From assembly GCA_021202075.1 (NCBI GenBank), contig JAJQDT010000082.1, positions 64,189 through 101,316 on the forward strand: DNA of 37,128 nucleotides, written 5' to 3'. This document shows, in pieces, positions 24,926-31,189 of this stretch. How positions within the stretch are numbered: position 1 is the first letter of the stretch; each line of letters begins with the position of its first letter. Made by a program: the position numbers and the translations under genes. The stretch is from Lachnospiraceae bacterium. Lineage in GTDB: Bacteria; Bacillota; Clostridia; Lachnospirales; Lachnospiraceae. A model generated the notes under the pieces. That model was not told the DNA's origin. It worked only from the letters and a program-made list of their open reading frames with translations, and did no database searches.

Positions 24926-25005
24926 CTGCGTCGAGGCTTTTATGATCTGCGATTCGCGCGTTAGGCGGTGCAAGATGGGTAAGTTATTTCGCGACAGTTC
25001 CTAAG
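24926..25005 (+). repeat. Intergenic repeat copy B (with intact 20-codon micro-ORF 24942-25004)
   Basis: The inverted counterpart of copy A; the core 24946-25005 matches at 57 of 60 positions. ATG at 24942 starts a complete frame, M-I-CDSRVRRCKMGKLFRDSS then TAA at 25002-25004, with GAGG 5 nt before the ATG. It sits in the 580-bp divergent region between gntR and queT, just upstream of the queT promoter. Confidence 0.85.
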
Positions 25006-25033
25006 ACTGTAAGACGGATTTTTGTAAAATTCC

Positions 25034-25061
25034 TTGACTTTTCCCCATATTCTGATAGAAT
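25034..25061 (+). promoter_or_regulatory. Promoter for queT
   Basis: TTGACT (25034-25039), a 16-bp spacer and TAGAAT (25056-25061). The start would be near 25068, giving a leader of about 125 nt with a perfect 7-bp GC hairpin (CGGCGCG at 25120-25126 with CGCGCCG at 25130-25136) ahead of the riboswitch. Confidence 0.7.
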
Positions 25062-25140
25062 GGTCAGCATCGTGCTCCGCGCATTTTGTAAATCTGTAAA
25101 ATAGCGGTCGCATGCGTTTCGGCGCGATTCGCGCCGCATC

Positions 25141-25182
25141 CGTCTGTTCGAAACCATCCAGACGTAAAATAAAACTAAGGAG
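25141..25182 (+). promoter_or_regulatory. preQ1 class I riboswitch
   Basis: A 6-bp stem (CGTCTG at 25141-25146 with CAGACG at 25159-25164) closes a loop beginning TTC. It is followed by the A-rich tail and terminal ACTAAGGAG (25165-25182) characteristic of preQ1-I aptamers. The tail contains the ribosome binding site AAGGAG, so ligand binding would hide it and repress translation. The downstream gene is queT, a known preQ1 riboswitch target. Confidence 0.85.
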
Positions 25183-25192
25183 AAAAAAAGAA

Positions 25193-25702
25193 ATGAACAA
25201 TCAATCACCACGGCAGGGGAACGTTCTGTTCCTGACGCACGCGGCTGTTATTGCCGCGCTCTATATCGTGCTCACGTACATCGCAAATGAGCTCGGTATC
25301 GCAAGCGGAACCATTCAGGTCCGTTTTTCAGAAGCACTCACCATTTTACCATTTTTTACACCGGCAGCAGTGCCGGGACTCTACATCGGCTGTCTGCTCG
25401 CCAACATTCTGACCGGCTGTGCTCTGCCCGACATTATCTTCGGGCCGCTTGCCACGCTGATTGGGGCGATCGGTACATACCTGCTCCGCCGCCGCAGCAA
25501 ATGGCTTGCTCCGCTGCCGCCCATTGCGGCAAACGCGGTCGTTGTACCGCTCGTGCTGCTGTACGGCTATGGTATCCGTCCGCTGTGGTTTTCCTTTGTG
25601 ACAGTCACAATTGGCGAGATCATCTCCTGCGGCGTGTTCGGCCTGATTCTGCTTGCCACTCTGACGAAGTACCGAAACCAGCTGTTCCCGCAGCAGCCAT
25701 AA
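25193..25702 (+). CDS. queT: QueT-family queuosine precursor transporter (ECF S-component)
   Basis: A 169-residue membrane protein of the QueT family (COG4708), the substrate-binding S-component of an energy-coupling-factor transporter for a queuosine precursor. It has about five hydrophobic helices (LTHAAVIAALYIVLTYIAN, PAAVPGLYIGCLLANILTG, IIFGPLATLIGAIGTYLL, AVVVPLVLLYGYGI, VTIGEIISCGVFGLILLA). The family motif IQVRFSEALTILPFF is present near residues 42-56. AAGGAG lies 10 nt before ATG 25193, within the preQ1 riboswitch. No ECF ATPase or T-component is nearby; such components are often shared and encoded elsewhere. It is the only clear plus-strand gene in the window. Confidence 0.93.
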   Translation: MNNQSPRQGNVLFLTHAAVIAALYIVLTYIANELGIASGTIQVRFSEALTILPFFTPAAVPGLYIGCLLANILTGCALPDIIFGPLATLIGAIGTYLLRRRSKWLAPLPPIAANAVVVPLVLLYGYGIRPLWFSFVTVTIGEIISCGVFGLILLATLTKYRNQLFPQQP

Positions 25703-25731
25703 AACAGCGTAAAACGTTTTGCAAAATAAAT

Positions 25732-25762
25732 CGGATAGAGGAATGCCTTTCTCCTCTATCCG
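25732..25762. terminator. Perfect 11-bp hairpin between queT and the helicase operon
   Basis: CGGATAGAGGA (25732-25742) and TCCTCTATCCG (25752-25762) form a perfect 11-bp stem with a 9-nt loop. On the minus strand it is followed by ATTTATTTTG, fairly U-rich, so it probably ends the helicase transcript. On the plus strand no U-run follows directly, so its use by queT is less certain. Confidence 0.65.
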
Positions 25763-25786
25763 AAATTCGGCTTGATTTATGAAAAT

Positions 25787-25862
25787 TCAATGGCTTTTTG
25801 CCCTGCGTCTGCCAATACAAGTATTCCGCAAAAGCCCTTTCAGTAAATGTTATCTTACTCAT
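25787..25862 (-). pseudogene. YoeB/Txe-like toxin, N-terminal fragment
   Basis: ATG 25862 starts MSKITFTERAFAEYLYWQTQ followed by GKK, which matches the start of YoeB/Txe mRNA-interferase toxins (ITFTxxAxxxYLYWQxxDKKxL). After about 25 residues the similarity ends and the frame runs into the hairpin and then antisense through queT, so the catalytic C-terminus is missing. The ATG overlaps the stop of the antitoxin fragment, as is normal for such pairs. Confidence 0.7.
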
Positions 25863-26019
25863 CCGCCATAGTTTCCAATTCTTCCATCGTTTTGGTTACT
25901 GTTTTTCCCTGCTGCATCTGCGCTATACTTTCATTCAGCGCAGCCATATTAGAATCGCTGAAAAAAAGGGTCTGCTGACACTTTAAACAGCAGCGCAGGT
26001 GTTCCGGCTTCTGTAAGAC
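25855..26019 (-). pseudogene. RelB/DinJ-like antitoxin, C-terminal fragment
   Basis: In the minus-strand frame ending at TAA 25857-25855 the sequence reads SLTEAGTPALLFKVSADPFF, then SDSNMAALNESIAQMQQGK, TVTKTMEELETMADE. The DPFFSxxNM and GKxVxKTMEELE patterns are typical of RelB/DinJ-type antitoxin C-termini. There is no start codon: the upstream part is replaced by the end of the helicase gene, whose TAA is 26022-26020. The DNA-binding half is therefore lost. Confidence 0.7.
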
Positions 26020-29000
26020 TTATTGTTCCCAGAACGCCTCCTCCTTTTCCCGCACGGTTTTCAGGGTGCACCGCCCGGGCTGCTCCCACTCGACGGGGAA
26101 CATGCTGCGGTAGCGGGCCGCGGCGAACCGCTCGTCGAGGAGCAGAATGATGCCGCGGTCGCTCTCCGTGCGTATCACGCGCCCGGCGGACTGCAGCACG
26201 CGGTTCATCCCCGGGCAGAGATAGGCATAAAAGAACCCGTCCTCGCCGCGCTTTTCATAAAACTCTTTTAGCAGCTCGCGCTCGGTGCAGACCTGCGGCA
26301 GTCCTGCACCGACGATGATTGCGCCGATCAGACGCTCACCGCGCAGGTCGATGCCCTCACCGAAGATGCCGCCCATCACGCAGAAGCCTGCAAGCCCCTT
26401 CGGATGCGGCTGTTCGAATTTTTCGAGAAAGGCTTCGCGCTCTTCCTCACTCATCCGGCTCATCTGGCGGACGGTCTCGATGGAGTCTTCCTTTTCGATA
26501 CAAATCTGGTCAAAGCGATCCGCCACCTCATCCATCATCTGGTAGGAGGAGAAAAATACCATATAGTTTCCGCGTCTTGCCTGCACAGTCTCAAATACAT
26601 ACTCCGCCATTTTCCGGTATTCCTGCGGAGAACGATTCTTATAGCGGCTGCTGGTATCCGCGCCGATCAGTATGAGACGGTTGGCCGGGTCAAAGGTCGG
26701 ATGCGCGTAGATTGCGTAATCGTCCTTCTGGGTGCTCAGCAGACTCTTGTAGTAATTGATGGGGAGAAAAGTGGCCGAAAAATAGACCGTGCTTCTCCCT
26801 TTATCGAGGCACTCCTGCAGATTTTCGGAAATATCCACGCAATACAGGCGCAGCAGGAAGCGCCCGTCCGCAAGCTGCTCTGTGTAGATGACGTAATTGT
26901 CGCTCAGATGGTCGCAGGTGTCCAGGAACCGACGCAGCTGAAAGTAAAAATCCAGGGTTTTCTCATTCAGTTCCCTGTTCAGGGAATCCTCCAGAAAGGT
27001 TTCGATCAGACCGCACAGATTCATCAACGTCTGTGGAAATGTGCCGATTCCGCCGTTTTCGGAGTTCAAAATTCTCACATTTTTTCTTCCATATCCGGCA
27101 CTGGCAACACCCGTCGAAGCAGAACCGAATCCGGATGCCGGCAGGGATCTGTTCTCCCCAGATGAAAACGAAGCGGTATCGGACGGCAGACGATTGTCAG
27201 AAAGCGCACGGGTGTCAGAAGGCGCATCCATCTCGCGCTTCTGTGACAGCAGCCAGGTATTGCACCGATTCAGCGCCCAGACGATGGCGCGCGCATTGCG
27301 CATCAAATCCGCAGGCCGGTGTTTGCGTGAAAGAATACGCGGAGGTTCCGCACTCGCTGCTGTATTTTCTGTATTTTCTGTACTATCATCCTTTTTCTCT
27401 GACTGTTCCGACAGTTGTAAGGAGTCTGTCCAATTCTCCCCCGATGAGGAATTCAGGAATGATGTCATGTCCTCGGACAAAGCTTCCTTCTGCTTTGATT
27501 TATATCTGTGCGGGCGGGTATTATGGTTGTTGATATTCCCAAGTGCCTGAAATTCGTTTTTGAGAGCCAGAAACTCCTCTTTATACAGGGATGCGGAGTA
27601 CATCTCCCTCCCGCGCTCGACCAGGTTGTGCGCCTCGTCGATCAGAAACAGGTACTCCCCCTTGACGCCCTCACCGAAGAACCGTTTCAGCCGGGCGCGG
27701 GGATCAAAAATATAGTTATAATCGCAGATGACGCTGTCCGTCCAGAGCGCCGCGTCCAGCCCCATCTCAAACGGACAGACGCGCCATTTTTCCGCCTGCG
27801 CTTCCAGCGTCTGGCGGTTCAGCACGTCGTGCTCCGAAATCAGTTCAAAGACCGCATCGTTGACCCGGTCATAATGCCCTTTTGCGTAAGGGCAGGCGTC
27901 TGGATTGCACTCGGTCTCCTCCAGAAAGCAGATCTTTTCTTTCGCGGTCAGGGTGACCGTCTTCATGCGCAGCCCGCTTTCGCGGAGAATTCCGAAGGCC
28001 TCCTCCGCCACGGTCCGCGTGATGGTTTTCGCCGTCGCGTAAAAAATCCGGTCCGCCAGCCCTTCCCCCACCGCTTTCACGGCGGGAAACACGGTTGAGA
28101 GCGTCTTGCCGGTGCCGGTCGGAGCCTGAATGAACAGCTTCTTTTTGCGCAGAATCGTCCGGTAAACAGAGGATGCGACCTCCTTCTGCCCGGATCGCCA
28201 CGGAAAGGGAAATTCCAGTCCGCGGATCGAAGCCTGCCGAACCTGCCGCCACTGAACCTCAAACTGCGCCCATTTCCGGTACTGGCCGACCAGATCCAGA
28301 AACCAGGCCTCCAGCTTATCTTTCTCATAAATCTGGCGGAACCGGCGGAGCTCCTCCGTTTCCAGGTTGCAGTAGGTCATCTGGACGCCGATATGGGAAA
28401 GGTTTCTTTTGATCCCGACCATGTATGCGTAGCATTTCGCCTGCGCCAGATGCACCGGAACCGGATATTCCAGGCTCATGACATCGCGGTAGATGCCCTT
28501 GATCTCATCGATATACACCACTTCCGGCAGACCGAAGAATCCCTCATCAGTTTTATTATCATCATACTCAGAAACCGTCTTCGTCTTTAAATACGTGTGC
28601 ACCGACTCTGCACCGATGATTGATTCTTTTGAAAAATCCGGGGGCTCACACGGGTCATAGGCAACCCGTCTGTCCATTCGGATGTTCCTTTTCAAATTTT
28701 TCTGCTTCGAATTTTTCGATTTCGAGTTTTTCTGTTTCGAATTTTTCTTGCTGCCGGAATGTTCCTGATTGCCTTCCAGTTCTTTTATCTCCGCTTCCGC
28801 GTAAGGATTCTTCTCCGTAAAAATCCCGTCCGCGCGCCCTTCTATCGTAAGCGTAAGGATATTTTTCCCTGAATCCAGCTCCGGCCTTTCGCCGCTTTGC
28901 ATCATCTGCTTCTGAAAAGAAGGTGCAGCTCCCATCTCCCAGCGGACATCAAAAGAAAGCGGTACCTCGGCCTGGTATCCGCTTCCCATCCCGATCTGTA

Positions 29001-29232
29001 TCTTGCGATGGATCCGGCTGCCCTCCTGCATCGCTTCTTTTTCGCCAAAACCGCCTCTTCGATTGTCGATATCGCCCTCGCGAAGAATGAACTCTACAAG
29101 GTTCCGGACCGAAATCCGGATTTTCTTTTCTTCTCCCATATTCATAACCGAAAAGCAGAACAAATCGGGCAAGCCAATATCCGGCGCAGCGGCCGGCATT
29201 TGTTTCGTCTCATCAGACATCAGGCTGCGCAT
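26020..29232 (-). CDS. ATP-dependent DNA helicase of the DinG/Rad3 family with N-terminal nuclease-like domain
   Basis: A 1070-residue cytosolic protein of COG1199 type, acting in DNA repair or R-loop/fork processing. The N-terminal about 250 residues resemble a Cas4-like PD-(D/E)XK nuclease (ISVRNLVEFILREGDIDNR; ADGIF near 137; DEIKG near 241). The helicase has Walker A APTGTGKT (near 371), an Fe-S-type cysteine cluster (ETECNPDACPYAKG near 435-445 and RVCPFEMG near 483), LIDEAHNL (near 535) and motif VI QSAGRVIRTESDRG (near 1018). Two low-complexity insertions are odd: a Lys/Asn/Ser stretch with about 90 extra residues inside the nuclease fold (about 145-235), and a Ser/Asn-rich one at about 565-735. 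The start is uncertain: no good ribosome site precedes ATG 29232, and ATGs at 29145 and 29139 match where the family usually begins. It lies downstream of the HPr-like gene. Confidence 0.9.
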   Translation of the reverse strand: MRSLMSDETKQMPAAAPDIGLPDLFCFSVMNMGEEKKIRISVRNLVEFILREGDIDNRRGGFGEKEAMQEGSRIHRKIQIGMGSGYQAEVPLSFDVRWEMGAAPSFQKQMMQSGERPELDSGKNILTLTIEGRADGIFTEKNPYAEAEIKELEGNQEHSGSKKNSKQKNSKSKNSKQKNLKRNIRMDRRVAYDPCEPPDFSKESIIGAESVHTYLKTKTVSEYDDNKTDEGFFGLPEVVYIDEIKGIYRDVMSLEYPVPVHLAQAKCYAYMVGIKRNLSHIGVQMTYCNLETEELRRFRQIYEKDKLEAWFLDLVGQYRKWAQFEVQWRQVRQASIRGLEFPFPWRSGQKEVASSVYRTILRKKKLFIQAPTGTGKTLSTVFPAVKAVGEGLADRIFYATAKTITRTVAEEAFGILRESGLRMKTVTLTAKEKICFLEETECNPDACPYAKGHYDRVNDAVFELISEHDVLNRQTLEAQAEKWRVCPFEMGLDAALWTDSVICDYNYIFDPRARLKRFFGEGVKGEYLFLIDEAHNLVERGREMYSASLYKEEFLALKNEFQALGNINNHNTRPHRYKSKQKEALSEDMTSFLNSSSGENWTDSLQLSEQSEKKDDSTENTENTAASAEPPRILSRKHRPADLMRNARAIVWALNRCNTWLLSQKREMDAPSDTRALSDNRLPSDTASFSSGENRSLPASGFGSASTGVASAGYGRKNVRILNSENGGIGTFPQTLMNLCGLIETFLEDSLNRELNEKTLDFYFQLRRFLDTCDHLSDNYVIYTEQLADGRFLLRLYCVDISENLQECLDKGRSTVYFSATFLPINYYKSLLSTQKDDYAIYAHPTFDPANRLILIGADTSSRYKNRSPQEYRKMAEYVFETVQARRGNYMVFFSSYQMMDEVADRFDQICIEKEDSIETVRQMSRMSEEEREAFLEKFEQPHPKGLAGFCVMGGIFGEGIDLRGERLIGAIIVGAGLPQVCTERELLKEFYEKRGEDGFFYAYLCPGMNRVLQSAGRVIRTESDRGIILLLDERFAAARYRSMFPVEWEQPGRCTLKTVREKEEAFWEQ

Positions 29233-29331
29233 ATTTTTCCCACGCGATCATTATTCTCCAATGAAAGTGAAATCCCTCCGGCAGACTGCTCACGCGACAA
29301 CCGCACAACCGCTATTCTCAAAACGAAACGC

Positions 29332-29559
29332 TCACGCGACAAGAAACTTCCTCAGCACCCGTTCAAGCTCCGCGTTTTCCTCATCGTACGCCACAACCAG
29401 CTCCTGCGTGAGATCCAGGCTCATCACCCCCATGATGGATTTTGCGTCGATCTGCGCCTCTTCATTCAGAACATTCACCGCAAAGTCACACCGATCCGCA
29501 GCCTGTACGAATTCCCGCACCTCATCCACTGACCTTAACCGAATCCTTCTCTTTGTCAT
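29332..29559 (-). CDS. HPr-like protein lacking the active-site histidine
   Basis: A 75-residue protein of the HPr fold. The family pattern around Ser46 is kept (DAKSIMGVMSLDL). The N-terminal GxHARP phosphorylation site is absent: the first about 30 residues (RIRLRSVDEVREFVQAADRC) contain no histidine. It therefore cannot carry the usual PTS phosphate on His15 and may be a regulatory paralogue (Crh-like) or have another role; Crh also lacks that histidine but keeps the serine. AAAGGGG precedes ATG 29559. It is followed by the helicase gene after 99 bp. Confidence 0.85.
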   Translation of the reverse strand: MTKRRIRLRSVDEVREFVQAADRCDFAVNVLNEEAQIDAKSIMGVMSLDLTQELVVAYDEENAELERVLRKFLVA

Positions 29560-29671
29560 AAAACCCTTCCCCTTTCAGTCACACTCATGATGTCAAATAG
29601 TACATACCCATTCCGGACAGCCCCCATCTGTAACCTGCTGTTCGAAACAGCTGCCTCCCCATTACAGGAAG

Positions 29672-29713
29672 AAAAACCGCGGCAGAGCCAGCCCCAAATC
29701 TGCTCTGTCGCGG
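29672..29713 (-). terminator. Strong intrinsic terminator after rpoD
   Basis: On the minus strand CCGCGACAGAGC (29713-29702), a 13-nt loop and GCTCTGCCGCGG (29688-29677) form a 12-bp stem (one G-T pair) followed by five T (29676-29672). It lies about 180 nt after the rpoD stop and separates it from the HPr-like gene. The 332-bp gap 29560-29891 otherwise holds the 13-bp repeats and no gene that I can support. Confidence 0.9.
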
Positions 29714-29838
29714 CTCTTTTCTTTCATAATCTGTCTTGATATCCTTTCCCGTACTCCCGCACATATTCTGCATATTATGCGCGGATTCTTATGCTATCAT
29801 CTATCGGTCTTTGCTCCCAACGCGAAGGGTTTCCTTTG

Positions 29839-29903
29839 TCTGATTCAGAAGCCTGATTCAGAAACGTGATTCAGAAACATGATTCAGAAATCTAATTCAG
29901 AAA
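29839..29903 (-). repeat. Five 13-bp tandem repeats spanning the rpoD stop codon
   Basis: Five contiguous 13-bp units (minus-strand consensus TTTCTGAATCANG) occupy 29839-29903. The first unit in the direction of transcription contains the last codons and TAG stop of rpoD (TTT CTG AAT TAG), and the other four lie in the 3' untranslated region. Confidence 0.95.
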
Positions 29904-31031
29904 ATCCTTCAGTCTCTTGCTTCTGGACGGATGCCGCAGCTTGCGCAGGGCCTTCGCCTCAATCTGGCGGATGCGTTCCCGGGTGACATTGAATTCCTTA
30001 CCAACCTCCTCGAGCGTCCGCGCACGGCCGTCCTCCAGGCCGAAGCGCAGCTTCACGACCTGCCGCTCCCGCTCCGTCAGCGACTCCAATGCGGTAGAAA
30101 GCTCTTCGCGGAGCATGGAAAACGCGGCGGAATCCGCCGGTGAGAGTGCGGTGTCGTCCTCAATGAAATCTCCGAGATGGGAGTCGTCCTCCTCCCCGAT
30201 CGGCGTATCCAGCGATACCGGGTCTCTGGAAATCTTCAGCACCTCGCGCACGCGGGACACCGGCACATTCAGCCGTTCCGCCACCTCCTCGGGGGTCGGC
30301 TCCCGGCCAAGCTCCTGCAAAAGGGTGCGCGTCATGCGCAGCGTTTTGTTGATGGTCTCGACCATATGTACAGGAACGCGGATCGTACGTCCCGTATCCG
30401 CAATCCCGCGGGTGATGGCCTGGCGGATCCACCAGGTCGCATAGGTACTGAACTTGTACCCCTTGGTATAATCAAATTTATCAACGGCCTTCATCAGACC
30501 CATATTGCCCTCCTGGATCAGATCCAGGAACGGCATCCCTCTGCCTACATACTTCTTAGCAATGCTCACTACGAGACGGAGATTCGCTTCGGTCAGTTTT
30601 TTCTTGGCTTCTTCGTCGCCCTGCTCTACCCGTTTGGCCAGCTCAATCTCTTCTTCCCCGGATAAAAGGGGAACGTTGCCAATCTCCTTCAGGTACATCC
30701 GGACCGGGTCCTCTGTACTGACGCCTTCGAGCACATCTACGTCGTTGATCAGCTCGATCTCCTCGTGATCAGACATCAGAATATCATCCTCCGGCTCGAG
30801 GAGAATATCGTCCGCATTGTCTTCGGGGGATTCATCCGGCGATTTGCCCTGTACAACGTCGATATGATTCTTTTCAAAATAGTCAAGAATCACATCCATC
30901 TTGTTCTCTGTCAGCTCCATCCCGGAAAATGCGTTCATAATCTCATCGTACATGAGGGTGTTCTTCCTGGTCGCCGCAAGTGCTTTCAGGCTTTCAAGCG
31001 TTTTCAGAAACTGTTCCTGTGCTTCATTCAT
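29892..31031 (-). CDS. rpoD: Primary RNA polymerase sigma factor (sigma-70/sigma-A)
   Basis: The housekeeping sigma factor, 379 residues, recognising TTGACA/TATAAT-type promoters such as those listed here. Region 1.1-like residues 1-100, region 1.2 [11 protein letters not shown] (about 107-117), region 2 with [17 protein letters not shown] (about 190-210), region 3, and region 4 with the helix-turn-helix [29 protein letters not shown] (about 337-365) are all present. AAAGGAG precedes ATG 31031 and a strong promoter lies at 31056-31084. In many Clostridia this gene follows dnaG; here clpX is upstream and no dnaG is present in the window. Confidence 0.97.
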   Translation of the reverse strand: MNEAQEQFLKTLESLKALAATRKNTLMYDEIMNAFSGMELTENKMDVILDYFEKNHIDVVQGKSPDESPEDNADDILLEPEDDILMSDHEEIELINDVDVLEGVSTEDPVRMYLKEIGNVPLLSGEEEIELAKRVEQGDEEAKKKLTEANLRLVVSIAKKYVGRGMPFLDLIQEGNMGLMKAVDKFDYTKGYKFSTYATWWIRQAITRGIADTGRTIRVPVHMVETINKTLRMTRTLLQELGREPTPEEVAERLNVPVSRVREVLKISRDPVSLDTPIGEEDDSHLGDFIEDDTALSPADSAAFSMLREELSTALESLTERERQVVKLRFGLEDGRARTLEEVGKEFNVTRERIRQIEAKALRKLRHPSRSKRLKDFLN

Positions 31032-31055
31032 AAAAACAATCTCCTTTCGCCATTT

Positions 31056-31084
31056 ACAATACCATTTTTGTCAATCCGTGTCAA
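31056..31084 (-). promoter_or_regulatory. Promoter for rpoD
   Basis: On the minus strand TTGACA (31084-31079), a 17-bp spacer and TATTGT (31061-31056). A second TTGACA lies inside the spacer but is too close to this -10. The leader is only about 20 nt and carries the AAAGGAG site. Confidence 0.8.
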
Positions 31085-31189
31085 CGAATAGCGAAAAATT
31101 GTAAAAATTTACACACATTTGCAAATCCCCGCCCGGCAGCCGTCTGTAGCTGTCTGAGACTTTATGCAGAAGAATGTAACATGCGGCTG

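Noticed and set aside
25620..25862. 80-codon frame taken as one complete protein
   Set aside because: Only the first about 25 codons resemble a toxin; the rest is hairpin sequence and antisense of queT.
31085..31189. Inverted repeat CAGCCG/CGGCTG after clpX as a terminator
   Set aside because: The loop is long and no U-run follows, so it does not qualify as an intrinsic terminator.
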